NCBI RefSeq assembly: GCF_000835495.1
Contig: NW_015622542.1
Location: 4,424,485-4,488,484, forward strand
Origin: Cladophialophora immunda
Taxonomy: Eukaryota; Ascomycota; Eurotiomycetes; Chaetothyriales; Herpotrichiellaceae
Direction: 5' to 3'
Length of the DNA: 64,000 nucleotides
Shown here: piece after piece, positions 1 through 11,500 of the stretch
Numbering within the stretch: the stretch's first letter is position 1
Layout: every line of letters starts with the position of its first letter
Program-made: the position numbers and the translations under genes
Notes under the pieces: generated by a model
Databases searched by the model: none
What the model saw: only the letters and a program-made list of their open reading frames with translations
What the model was told of the DNA's origin: nothing

Positions 1-990
1 AGGCGGCATTTTATCTACTTGAGGTATATCTAGGGAGAAGCCGTTATCGTCCAGGATCTGGGCTTTTCGTTGCTTGGACGATGTCGGGCGACGTGATCCA
101 GGCCTGGCAGTCAAGCAACCTCCCCAAAATCGCTCCTTTTCACATCCGGCGCCTTGGGGCATACGCTCTTCCGATTACGGCAAATATATGCACTCTTGGC
201 TCTTGAGCGGGACGACTCGTTTGTAACAGCCTCGCCCACTGATAAGAAACCAGCCCAATCCGTTATCTTTCTGTAATCGAAACAGAAGGGCAGAATTTTT
301 ATCCCTATTGTGGTTAGCAATGCGAGCACCCAAGAACAAGGGTTTGGCCCTCGGTTAACGAAGCAGGACAACTGGTCCGAATTATCGGTTTAGCTCCCTT
401 CCACTCCTTCAATGTCCACAGGAAATGCGAGCCTCTGCGTGCAGGGGCCGGCAAGCGCGGGGTCGGAGCGGATTGAACCCCTCCTACGCACTCCACGATC
501 TCCCTCTTGATACTCAAAAGGGTGTGGGAGGATATTCTTTGCAACCCACAATATCTGAAATGGGAAATTGTTGGGAGGTTCGACGAAGGTGAATTCAAGG
601 CCGGACAAGATCGCCTTAGGTTTGGCCACAAAGACTGTCCGATCTTCTGCCAAAGACTCGGCTGATCGATGCGAGAAGTCGCCGCTAGAGCACAAGCGCC
701 TGAAACATTACAGATGTTACCAACGAACTAGGAGTCTGGGTGACGAAGACATAGTTGCGCGGATGGTGAGTGATCGGAAGAACAATTACGTTGTATCTGT
801 TCTTGCAGCAGTGGCAAGTAGCTGCTACTGATATGGCATTATATGCTAGAAGAGAAGGTGTATCTGATGCTGTTTCTCTCAATCTCAATCCGCGTCTTCT
901 CTGTCAGAGGCATTCTTCCTACTTTCAATGAGAAGATCAATAATCTATTCGACCAGCCACATACGCTGTGCTGCCCTCTGAATCTGCAGA
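1..990. other. Intergenic, no supported gene
   Basis: Only short open frames with no recognisable family and no consistent splice pattern. The last few hundred bases are the likely promoter and 5' leader of the plus-strand hydrolase starting at 991. No RNA gene was recognised. Confidence 0.6.
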
Positions 991-3009
991 ATGGCAAGCA
1001 CATCCACTTTTCCGGTGCCGATCCAAATTCGCGAGCACAATGAGATCCAACTCTCCGACAATACTTTCTTGTCTGCCATGATCTGGCTGCCAGAAGATGC
1101 GGCCGCCAACCCAGTGCCAGCGATACTCGAGTATTTGCCTTACAGGAAACGAGATGGAACGGCGGAGCGGGACGCTCTCAATCACTCGTACGTCGCTTCT
1201 TACGGATATGCGTGTGTCCGTGTCGACATGAGAGGCAGCGGTGACTCTGACGGCATTCTACTCGGCGAGTATCTCAAGCAGGAGCAGGACGATGCTCTGG
1301 AGATATTGCAGTGGATCGCTGCACAAGACTGGTGCTCCGGTTCGATTGGGATGATAGGGATCTCCTGGGGCGGTTTCAACGGGTTGCAGGTGGCGGCACG
1401 ACGGCCCCCAGAGTTAAAGGCTGTCATATCACTCTGCTCGACTGACGATCGCTACGCAGATGACGTTCATTACATGGGCGGTTGTCTCCTGGTGGACAAT
1501 TTCACATGGGGCGCGACCATGTTCAGCATCACGCCGACCCCTCCTGATCCAGCCTTGGTCGGTGACAAGTGGCGGGACCTTTGGATGAGCCGCCTGGAAG
1601 CTGGCGGCAACTGGATGGTGGAGTGGCACGAGCATCAACGACGCGACGAGTTCTGGAAACACGCCTCGATCTGCGAAGACTACAGCGCCATTCAGTGCCC
1701 CGTCTATCTCGTCGGTGCCTGGTCGGACGGGTACTCGAACACGATTTTCCGGATGCTAGAGCACCTTGAATGTCCTCGAAAGGGCTTGATAGGCCCTTGG
1801 GCCCATGCGTATCCCAATTTCGCCACGCCTGGTCCCCAGATCGGCTTCTTGCAGGAATCCCTCCGCTGGTGGGACAAGTGGCTGAAAGGCAAAGAAACGG
1901 GTGTCATGGATGAGCCGATACTCCGTTGTTATCTACAGGATACTGCGCCTCCTCGCACGCAGTATGATTTTCGTCCCGGGCATTGGGTTGCCGAGAAAAG
2001 CTGGCCGTCTCCAGAGATCACGACCCGTGTCATGCGATTCTCCGCTGGGCGGCTAATTGATGAGCTCTTGCCATCGGGTGAGCAGATTTCAATCTGCTCT
2101 CCTATGACTGTTGGCCTTGCTGGAGGCCTGTGGTGCGCGGGTCTCGACCTCGACCTTCCCAGCGACCAGCGTGCCGAAGCCGGCGGCTCCCTACTGTTTG
2201 ACAGTTCGCCAATAAGCCAACAGCTTGACCTTCTTGGTGCTCCGGTTGTTCATCTCCGCGTCGCAAGCGACAAACCGAACGCTCTCGTTGCTGTCGTCCT
2301 CTCCGAGATTCTGCCAGATGGCTCTGCCACAAGGATATCCTTCGGACTGCTCAATCTGACGCATCGAGAGAGCCATACAGATCCCACCCTTCTAGAGCCT
2401 GGGCGCTTCTATGACGTTGTGATCAAACTGAATGAGTGTGGCCAACGCATTGGCGTCGGAAGCCGCCTTCGTCTAGCCCTGTCAACATCATACTTCCCGA
2501 TCTGCTGGCCCTCACCAGAGGCTGCAACGCTGACGATCGACTGTGCTCAGAGCAAAGTGGAACTTCCTATACGGCTTGAAAGCGAAGAGGATTCTCGGCT
2601 GAGACCGTTCGACCCCGCCGTGACCGGCACACCGGTGAAGACACGGGTATTACGGCCGGGGAAGAAAATGAGTGGCACCATCACCGAGGACATCGAGACG
2701 GGCCGAAAGACTCTCTGCCGTGTCTTGGATACAGGCTTGATCGAGTTTGAAGCCATCGGCTGGCACTACGGAGACACCAGCACAAGCATCTATTCGATCT
2801 CGCCGGACGATCCGCTGTCAGCCAACGCGGAGGTGCAGTTCAAGCAAGAATATGGGCGCAAAGGGCTCAACCTGGTCATTGAAGGATGGAATAGGATGAC
2901 GGCTACCAAGACCGAGTTTCATCTTACTGCCCGGTTTGACGCATTCGAGAACGGTGTCCGAGTGTTTGGGCGGGATTATTCTTCAACTGTTCCGCGCGAC
3001 CATGTTTGA
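991..3009 (+). CDS. CocE/NonD-type (S15 family) serine hydrolase
   Basis: A 672-residue single-exon gene of the X-Pro dipeptidyl-peptidase/cocaine esterase-like family, which cleaves acyl ester or amide bonds with a Ser-Asp-His triad. An alpha/beta-hydrolase fold occupies about residues 10-300. It shows the DMRGSGDSDG segment near residue 80, a nucleophile elbow GISWGG with Ser125, the probable acid Asp246 in AWSDGYS and the probable base His272 in GPWAHAY. The remainder matches the jelly-roll C-terminal domain (PepX_C) typical of the family. No signal peptide is seen, so it is probably cytosolic. The length fits fungal homologues. The ATG at 991 precedes the first conserved strand closely. 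It is the leftmost member of a group of hydrolases and transporters; the substrate cannot be read from sequence. Confidence 0.88.
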   Translation: MASTSTFPVPIQIREHNEIQLSDNTFLSAMIWLPEDAAANPVPAILEYLPYRKRDGTAERDALNHSYVASYGYACVRVDMRGSGDSDGILLGEYLKQEQDDALEILQWIAAQDWCSGSIGMIGISWGGFNGLQVAARRPPELKAVISLCSTDDRYADDVHYMGGCLLVDNFTWGATMFSITPTPPDPALVGDKWRDLWMSRLEAGGNWMVEWHEHQRRDEFWKHASICEDYSAIQCPVYLVGAWSDGYSNTIFRMLEHLECPRKGLIGPWAHAYPNFATPGPQIGFLQESLRWWDKWLKGKETGVMDEPILRCYLQDTAPPRTQYDFRPGHWVAEKSWPSPEITTRVMRFSAGRLIDELLPSGEQISICSPMTVGLAGGLWCAGLDLDLPSDQRAEAGGSLLFDSSPISQQLDLLGAPVVHLRVASDKPNALVAVVLSEILPDGSATRISFGLLNLTHRESHTDPTLLEPGRFYDVVIKLNECGQRIGVGSRLRLALSTSYFPICWPSPEAATLTIDCAQSKVELPIRLESEEDSRLRPFDPAVTGTPVKTRVLRPGKKMSGTITEDIETGRKTLCRVLDTGLIEFEAIGWHYGDTSTSIYSISPDDPLSANAEVQFKQEYGRKGLNLVIEGWNRMTATKTEFHLTARFDAFENGVRVFGRDYSSTVPRDHV

Positions 3010-3532
3010 AAGGGCTGTTGTCTCAGGAACAGGATATCATGTTGAAGCCATATCGCTTTCCTAGAGGTTTGGTACGTTCACGTCTCCGATTCCAATAAGC
3101 GCTAGAGTCTATGGAAATTTTCCACCGGAGAACTCGCAGTAGAAAGCCTCAATTGATACATACTTGTGAGCCCTTTGTCTAGATCAAGTCTCCTGCTCAA
3201 CTTCTTGAGCCTAGAAATCGCCACGAAAGTCACCTAGTGCTGGGTCTGGTACATATCTCCATAATATCCCAGCTCCAAGGTCGCGATGTTTGCAGTGCAA
3301 AATACGTTTATTACAAGAAGAAACTGCTCTGAGATTGTCGAGATTCAGGTTAGACCAGATAACTATAGAGTATCAGTCCCATACTAGTCAATGACTCGCC
3401 GGGCATCTCAACTCCTTCTCTGCCATTGTGGCATTGTCAGGCTTTGAAGGTGAACGAGACAGTCGTGCGATTCACTCCGACATGGTAGTCTCCGATCTGT
3501 CTGGTGTCGATCGCCATCACACCACCCCATCC
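3010..3532. other. Intergenic between convergent genes
   Basis: This is the 3' flank shared by the plus-strand CocE hydrolase and the minus-strand transporter. It is AT-richer than the flanking genes, and no coding frame is supported. It presumably holds both polyadenylation regions. Confidence 0.5.
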
Positions 3533-5324
3533 TCAATCCGCATGAATGTCCCTTCTCTGGAGATTCGGGTCGTTGCGGACGTAGTTCTCACACTGTTCCT
3601 GAGCCTTCTTCACGTTCACGCAGCAGATCAAGGCGAACCCCACGACGCTGAGCGAGAGGGAAAAGGGGAATCCGGTCCACGTGTTGCCGGTCCGGTCGAT
3701 GATGACGCCGCAGATGATCGGCCCGATCCAGGCCGTCGAGTTGCTGACGAGCGAGTAGATGGCGAAGAAGCTGACCTCGCGGCCCTTGGGGCAGATGTCG
3801 CTCAGCATGGTGGCGGAAAAGGCGTAGAAGGGCGACACGAGCAGGCAGTCGAAGACCGAGTACCCCCACACCTCCCAGACCTTGTGGAAGCCGAAGTTGG
3901 TTGTCCCGATGCCTATGCACCCTGGTTTCCGAAGTTAGCTGGTCCACTATAACACAAATCCAGTCACGCGGAGGCGAACTTACCCCAGATGGGCACGACG
4001 AGCAGGAAGCAGCAGATGGCCATGAGCATCGGCTTCGTCCGGATCTTGAACCGCTTCTGGATGAACCACAGGCTGTAGATTCCCACCGTGCTCGAGACAC
4101 CCTGGACAATGGAGAGCTCGGTGGAGACCGTGGTGCTGTAATCGACAATGAGATTCTGGCAGATGCCGTATATCTGGTTGGTCGTCGCGTAGCCGTCCGA
4201 GATGAGGAAATAGCCAATCAGATACAGCCAGGTCTGGCTGAGCTGTTTCATGTTCTTGAACGCAAACCAGTAGTTCTTCGCGCCGATGGAGAAGTAGGTC
4301 TCGCCCTCGGGCAGCGGGGTCGAGCGGGACTTTTCCAGGAAGAACCAGGGAGTCCCCGCCAGGATCCATACACCAGTGGACAGGCCCACGATGATCACCG
4401 CCGCCTGCAGGTTTCCAGAGTCGGACTCGTTCGCGTGCAGCCCGAATGCAGCTCCGAGGGCGATCAGAAGTGTGATGGTGTAGCCGGCGCTGGTGCAGCA
4501 GAACGCAATATTGCTGAGTCTGTTGCGTTGGAGTGACTTTTTCTTGGTGTATTCCTCTTCGGTGAGCTCGCCAGCAGCGAAGGCTCTCTTCGCCTCAAGC
4601 GCCTGAGGAGTGTTACGAGCGAGTTGGGGGAATGATGGGGTCCAGAAAGCGTAACAGAGGTTATAGGATATGCCTGTCGACATCAGCAAGAGTCCACAAC
4701 AGAACCAACGTCTCTTACTGGTCAAGATATACAATGCAATCGCAATGTTGTATTGTGAAGGGTGCTTGAGTCCAAGGAAGCCGAACTGGGTCCCCCAACA
4801 GACGACTGATGCCACGATCAAGACCGATCTCTTCCATGGGCCGTAGTCTCCCATCGAGCCGAGAACGAGCAGCAGAACACTCTGGAAAGCGAAAACGAGG
4901 CCATTGCAGATCAAGACAACGGTGCTCGCATTGATGTTCCTGGTGCCGAATTTGACCAGGCACGGCGCATTGGGATCGCTGCAATCTTGGCTTGGGTCAT
5001 TTCCATTGAAGCCAGCATCGTAAAGCAGGTATTGGAAGACTATCTGTCGTTAGCTCACCAGCCGGACAAACTGTTCAATTCAAAGGTGCACCCACTCAAT
5101 GGAGCGTAGGCAAGAGGTCCCGCAGAGTTGTTCCCGAAGTAATACGCGTACCACGACCATAACTCGAGTCGAGTTGTTATCGGTTCTTCTGGGGTAACAA
5201 TCTCACCAAGCCCGACAGGTACAGCCTCTTCCAACACTTCGGCGAGGTCTTTCTCCTTGATGTCCTTGATCTGCGAGACAAGCTCGATTGTGTGGCCGCC
5301 GTCGGTGGACGTTGCTGAAGCCAT
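3533..5324 (-). CDS. Atg22-like vacuolar MFS transporter
   Basis: Four exons (5324-5096, 5039-4719, 4673-3984, 3921-3533) join to a 542-residue protein. The three introns are 45-62 bp and the exon total is a whole number of codons. The N-terminal motif ELWSWYAYYFGNNSAGP is the hallmark of the fungal Atg22 family, vacuolar membrane permeases that export amino acids after autophagy. About twelve hydrophobic segments follow, with a long hydrophilic stretch after TPSFPQLARN. The tail after the last span is short and charged. Many ascomycetes carry several Atg22-like paralogues, so this may be a specialised copy and not the autophagy protein itself. Its place among catabolic genes would fit amino-acid or small-amide transport, which is inference. 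Confidence 0.85.
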
Positions 5325-6450
5325 GGCGATGGGACCTACATTTGCTTTTCGAAGTGGTCGAAATTTTTGACCATGGGAGGTCTATATAGTTCTACCAGAT
5401 ATCCTATCTGCATTGATAAAGCAGTCATGCAGGATGCTGGCTTCCACAGGGCAGGACGATCCTGTGCATGCCGAGCCATCCTATCAAGCGAAGCGTGGGA
5501 GTAGGGGAATTTTATTGGGTACGAATGAGTAGGCTTATCGTGAACCTGTCCAGCAGAGCAAGTGGCAAGAGATTCGAGACTTGCTAGGTTGACATCGTTA
5601 CAATCATGCGAGAGGAAGATTGTGCAGACTGAATCAAGTTGTTTGGCGAGCATGGTGTCTTTGCTGGCTACAACAAAAGGGACTTAGCGGTGGAGAATTT
5701 GTGGAGACAACATTAGGGCCTCCATTCTGGGCCTTGATCGGGAATAGCTGCTCGCATCGGCTACCTCACCAATCAGCCTCTGTCAAGGCGCGGGACGTGC
5801 GCCGCATCTCTTGCGACGAGCGGTCTCCGTCGGGGATATCGACTGCATGGACACTAATTGAAACCTGGGGTGGGAAGCGAGCCCTGGCGATATCTTATCC
5901 CATGATGATTCACTTCCAGCCTCATGTCTCGCCGACTTTCCGGGACAATGCTTCAGACAAGGTGCTAATGGATAATTTTACCGAAAAGGGTACCACGAAT
6001 GCTTCCACTGTTCAAGGAGGATGATACAGAAGTAGAATATGAGGTTTGGCGCTTGCTGGCCACGAGCCGCCCCCCCGACTCTTCTGAGGGAATGGACCAG
6101 CCCCAGCGCACTGGAAGACTCCTGCTTGCTCGGCTTCTACGTGCTAAATGCAGAAATACAGGAAGAAAGTCGAAATCACTTGTGCTGATTGCTTTGAAGA
6201 ACGGGAACAACTTTCGACCTCCTGTTTCCGGTGCCTGTGAAGTTCCCATCTGGCTGAATACGGCGGAAATTCCGTGGAAAGGTAGCTGGCTTGTGCTGTA
6301 GTCACCCAATCCTTGATCTCGAGTGGTGGACGGGCGCATAAGTTACACAAACAGGTACAGCTACCTAGGAGCCCCAGATCCGTCAGAGCGGTCTCCTAAT
6401 TTCTAAGCTCGACGTCTTTAAGGCAGCAGCGACCGTGACATTATCATTGA
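5325..6450. other. Promoter of Atg22-like gene; 3' flank of amidohydrolase
   Basis: No supported gene. The 3' flank of the minus-strand amidohydrolase lies on the right and the promoter of the transporter on the left. Overlapping frames at 5965-6339 on both strands look like chance. At 6264-6274 there is an inverted repeat CGGAA-A-TTCCG, the kind of site Zn2Cys6 regulators can bind; binding is untested. Confidence 0.45.
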
Positions 6451-7680
6451 TCATGAAGGAGAGGCCAATAAAGAGCCGCGCTTCCAGATAGAGCGAATAG
6501 ATAGCGTGTCTCGAATCTCGCTCGTCGGATCTCCTTGTACAAGCAGCAAGTCTGCTCGTAGTCCCTCGTTGATCCGTCCTCGGTCAGTCAGACCGAAGCA
6601 ACGAGCTGGCACACTTGTTGCAGCACGTAATGCCTCGACTGGCCTGAGACCGGCTTGAACCAACAGCTGCAGTTCGTGATGCACACTAGCACCATGCGCA
6701 ATGCCCGCAAGATGATGCACGGGGAAAGAGCTGTCTGTGCCAACCAGAATATCGATGCCGGCCTTGTGGAGGTCTGCCACAGTCTTCAGCACGGTCCCAA
6801 AATTACCGCTGGAGAAGGTGTCCATGCTTCCGTCCAGGTGAGTAAGCCAAGCTGGAGGAAGGTTTGCAGATACTCGAGGATCTGAGGCGAAGGCGGTTGG
6901 CTTGTTCCCCAGGATAGACGCGTTGAGGCAAAGGCAGGGTATGATGAAGATGCCTCTCAACTTGTCCAGAATACTAGAGTCAGCACCCCGGTCCACAAAC
7001 AGATGAGACAACCCATCGATCCCGGCCTCGGCAGCAATCGTTGCAGCTTCGTAAGTCATGGCATGCGCAATTGCCAACTTGTTGTGATTATGTGCCTCGC
7101 TCACAGCCGCTAAGATTGTCTCCTGGGACAACATTGGGAGGCCTGGGGATCGAAAGATCGAGCCCTCCTCAATCATGATTTTGATGTAGTCCGCTCCTTC
7201 CCTGACACGCTGTCTCACAAACGCAATCGCCTCATCGGCTGTGGTAGCATTAATTAGCAACTTTTCGCCTGTAGAGGTCTCAGAAGGATTTGTGTGCGGC
7301 ACCGGTAGGTCGAGCTTTTTGGTCAACTGATTGGGATGGCCGTCCGGTGGCGTCAACCCATGGCTCGAAGTACGTAGGTCAGCAAGGTCGTCCCGTCTTG
7401 CGATCTCGCTTCGCTGCTCCGGGTTCCAATTACCCATCATCTCTAACTCGGTCGTCACCCCGAATCTGAGAGCAAGCTCCAGTTGTGGGATTCCGGTGTG
7501 GACGTGGGAATCGATAAGGCCGGGCAACAGCGTACATCCTGTGCCGTCAACCACTGTGGCTCCATCAGGGATTGGCCCTCCTAGGCTGGTGATCGTCGCG
7601 CTCGATACGACCACTGTGGTAGCTGGGAGGATGTTTTCGCCGTCAAAAATGCGGGCGTTGATGATTGCCGTAGAAGACAT
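6451..7680 (-). CDS. Metal-dependent amidohydrolase (imidazolonepropionase-like)
   Basis: A 409-residue single-exon protein of the amidohydrolase superfamily, imidazolonepropionase/Xaa-Pro dipeptidase-like branch. All expected metal ligands are visible: His59 and His61 in DSHVH, Lys167 in YIKIM (probably carboxylated), His206 in AIAHA, His226 in GLSHL and Asp316 in VGTDSS. The N- and C-terminal strands form the composite beta-sandwich usual for the family, with PADLLLVQGDP near the end. The enzyme should hydrolyse a C-N bond in a cyclic or linear amide; relatives open imidazolone rings, cleave prolyl dipeptides or degrade organophosphates and mycotoxins. No signal peptide is seen. The hydantoinase-type gene lies directly upstream on the same strand, which would fit a shared cyclic-amide pathway, but no substrate is proven. 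Confidence 0.87.
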   Translation of the reverse strand: MSSTAIINARIFDGENILPATTVVVSSATITSLGGPIPDGATVVDGTGCTLLPGLIDSHVHTGIPQLELALRFGVTTELEMMGNWNPEQRSEIARRDDLADLRTSSHGLTPPDGHPNQLTKKLDLPVPHTNPSETSTGEKLLINATTADEAIAFVRQRVREGADYIKIMIEEGSIFRSPGLPMLSQETILAAVSEAHNHNKLAIAHAMTYEAATIAAEAGIDGLSHLFVDRGADSSILDKLRGIFIIPCLCLNASILGNKPTAFASDPRVSANLPPAWLTHLDGSMDTFSSGNFGTVLKTVADLHKAGIDILVGTDSSFPVHHLAGIAHGASVHHELQLLVQAGLRPVEALRAATSVPARCFGLTDRGRINEGLRADLLLVQGDPTSEIRDTLSIRSIWKRGSLLASPS

Positions 7681-8569
7681 GCTTGCGACTGTTACGCACC
7701 AAAAGAAGTGGTACTCTCAAGTGTCGACTTAAGGCGAGCGGTACGATAGGAATATCTCCAGAGTTCGGAAGGCCATTTTCTACTCGCAAATCGAGGAGTG
7801 CGCCCGTTTTTGTGGTGTTGGCGGAGCATTTAACGACCCGAGCCTCCATGAGATTACCCAACGGACGAAATCATCTGCATAAGTGATCATATGCTCTCTG
7901 AACTTTGCCGCAACGAGACTGAATATTCAACTCATAAATAGTTGCGGACCCCGGAAGCTGCGTTCTCGGTGGGCAGAAGGCCACTATGTGCTGTCCTTGC
8001 ATGGCATAAATGCAATTCTCGCACTTTCTAATTGGTCCCTCACCATTTCCGAGATGCATATGATAACAGAGACGTATCACTGCTTGAGTGCTTCTAGGTT
8101 TCTCAGAGATTACGACTGTACATCTATCTACTGGAAGCTTCAAGCTTTAGAGATTCGCATACTCAAGGAAATAGTTTTATGAATCTACAGAAAAGTCTAT
8201 CTGAAATTCGCCGAGACTGGTCCTCACCACCTGTGGGTATAACTTGGGACCTTCTTTCTAGACCCAAACCATTTATTCTAAAGAACTTTATCACAAGGCG
8301 AGTGTACTTTGTCGCCAGCGCATTGCCATACTCGAACAAGCCTCAAGGCACGCCTGGCGTGGAAGACTGCGAAATCCATCTTGGACCGACGCTCGTGGTG
8401 AACAAATGGGGCTTTGTCATCCGTCCGAGTATATTTCGGGCCGAGGGCACCAAAATCCTCGACGACGTGGAGGTCACGACGTCGCTGTAGCTTGCCGCAT
8501 CGCTGTGAGATAACACTCTCACCGATGGCTTTGTTGGGTGGCAATAGCTGCTTGCTAACAGCTTCTTGC
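7681..8569. other. Intergenic, promoter of amidohydrolase
   Basis: About 0.9 kb between the amidohydrolase start and the hydantoinase stop, both on the minus strand. Short plus-strand frames at 7883-8182 and 8179-8490 have no recognisable motif. No gene is supported. Confidence 0.45.
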
Positions 8570-11500
8570 TTATGATGCTGGCCGAAATTCCTTGGTCACC
8601 CGCTTGGGCTCGTAATATGGATTACCGAGTGGTATGAAATCCATGTCAAATCCAAACGCCCTAGGGCCGCCTACTTCAACGCCCCTCGGCGTATACCTGG
8701 ACTGATGTCAGAGACTTTGGTTTCCCTCGAGCTTCAGGCATAGGACTTACCAGTGGGGGTGAGCCACGAATGCCACAACGCTAACCCTGACGCCGTATCT
8801 AAGATCCTGCGTTCCCAGTGCATACCCGTCTGATCCAATAAGCGATATTAAGTCCGGAACCGTGCATAGGATTTCGCCCTTGGTCCCCTTCGGCGCATCT
8901 GGCTCGATAAGTTCTGCGTAGAGATACTCGTTCTGAAAAGGGAGCACCATGTCGCGTGTTTCCGCAAAGGCTGTGTCTCCGTACTCCAATTCATCGCTGC
9001 TAATGGGCTTTAGACGGACTGTACCCTCCGTATAGCCGCCGGCGGAAATATAACGATTGACTGACACAATCTTGCCGGTGTATAAGACACGTCCCGAGGG
9101 ATTTGCCTCGACCTGGTAAGCAGTTAGCATTGGGGATTGATGATGAGATGGAGAAATGTGTTTACAATGGCTTTCATAATGTCAGTCTTCTCTTGCTTCG
9201 CGAGGTAGACGGCTCGACCGATATACCATGCCAGCGAAGTGGTGCCTAACGTGGCCATTGTCTTCGTGTCTTTGACCGACATAGGGGGATTGACCAACTG
9301 CGAGAACAGACCAAGTTCTTGGCCAGCCTTGCGGTGAATCTTTTCAAGTTTGGCTGTTGACGACGCCTTGTGGACGGTCACAACGTTCCCCATGCCGTCG
9401 CTCTGCGTGCAAGGCGCTAGAGGGAAGTCAAACACTATCTGCAATCAGTGATCGTTCAAAAGCCGCGGTTGGGTGCTTACGGGCGGGAGTATCCATTCCG
9501 ATTCTCGGATAGGCTCTTCCCATATGATCGCCGTCTATTGTTGGGATCCCGCCATAACTGTTCGCAACAAGAAGTGGGCGAATGCCGTTCATGCCTCCAA
9601 TTTCGAGCTAAAAGTGTGATCAGTCAAGCTCTTCGTAGCTGGAAATTAATGATCGTACCGCGATCTGAGCGCTCATCTTAATCCCAGGGAAACAGCTCAG
9701 CAGAGCGTCCGTGGCGTCAACGGACTCTGTACCACTGGGGATACGCTCAAGAGTAACTGTTGGAGCACTGGAGTAGTTTTAGATCGCGTGAGCATTTGTG
9801 GTCCTGAGGAGAGGAATGACGAGACATACCCATATGATATACTACCCAGAACATACCCATCGTCCGGCAAGGTCTCAACATCGACTACGGGCAAGCGCTC
9901 ACCGGCTTTGATGGCTGCTCTTGCCGCCATATAGCACATATAGCCCGGCCCTCCGCCACCGCACGCCACGGTGCTGCAACCAGTGGCCAAGAATTCGCAA
10001 TCAATCTCGGATACCCACCATGTGCCGTTCTTGTCGACCTCGGGCTTGTATTGGCGAATGTCGACTAGCGCGGAAGGGCTGACCAGGAAGTCTTTGGGAT
10101 CTTTTTCAGCGTTCGTCTTACCGGAGACTTTCTCCTCCAAGACTTCTTGGAGTGCCACAAGGTCTTCAGAGTTGTCAGTAGGGACATAATGTAAGAGCGC
10201 TTTCTGGTTCAGAGTTCCAGCCTGGCCACCAAGTAGTTAGTTTGAGGATACGGAATGGGGGAACTTTCAACATACAGCTCTGACGACAATCCGGGACGCA
10301 CGCATCTGGACGTATTGTAACGGCATATTCTCGATCGCGACAATGGTGACAGAATCAGGATCCGCGCCCGAGGCGATGGCGATTTTCTTGGCCTCCGTGC
10401 ACACTTCTTCTACCACCTTTTCCTCATCGAGACCTTCTAGGACTTTGACAACGTCGATCTGCCCGGAAATCTTTGCGATCGCTGCTCCGACTGCGTTTGC
10501 GCAGTCGTGGAACCTAGCAACTTCAGTGAACCATATGCATCTTTTCTCGGGGTACTTACGGTGGACGAATGATCTGTCCCACTCCATCCAGATCTTCCAT
10601 GTGCACGATGCTGCCTCCGCCTACGAGGATCACGACAGCGTCTTCTGCACTCAGCTTCATGGCATCAACTGCATTCTCCAGTATCCTTTTAACACGATAG
10701 CGGGCTTTCGTGATTATATCCTGGGGAACGTCCTTGACCTTCGAAGTGTCGCCAATGTCTGCGTGGCCGCTCGCAACAACAATATCTGGGCGTTGCGGAT
10801 TAGCATATCAACTTTGAAATCGTCGAAGAGCATACCCGTTGTTGTCAACGTTTTGCCACCAAAGACAAGCCCTTCAGTGATGAGTTTGTGACCAACGGAC
10901 TCTGGCCCAACGTAGACTTTGCCATCGCGCTCTTCAACTTTCGTGCCCCCTCCAAGAGCAACGGAGAGGACTTCAGGCATCGAGAAGGCGCTTCGAACAC
11001 CACCGATCTCTACCCAGGTACCGGCTTGCCGGGGAAAGCCCGATGGCAACCTGCAACCGAAGCGTTAAGAGGTGTTTATGGAACGGGGTGTGGATTGATA
11101 CTCACAGCGCGCATACGTCAGTCGTGGTGCCTCCGATATCTGCGACAATCACTTGTGCATTTCGTATCTTCTTCTCCTCGGTATCGAGGCCTGCCAAATA
11201 CGCAGCTCCAGACATGGAATTTGTTGGGCCACTTGAGAATGTTTTGATAGGGCATTTCTCCGCAGCATCCGCATCAATGATGGTGCCGTCGTTCTGCGTC
11301 AAGAACAGCGGACACGAAAGGCCCAATGTTCGGATTGCCATTTTAAATCCGCGGATCGTCTTCCGGGCAAATCTCAAAATTGACGTGTTGAGAATTGTGG
11401 CGTTCTCTCTTTCGAGGTACCCAAGCTGGCCGACTGCCCGAGAGATGAGCACATGTGGTAGAACCAGGACAAAGGCAAAGACAAGGGGACTTACTGTCTC

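Noticed and set aside
430..530. tRNA-like GGTTCAATCC segment on the minus strand
   Set aside because: The flanking bases do not pair as a T-stem, and no cloverleaf could be drawn.
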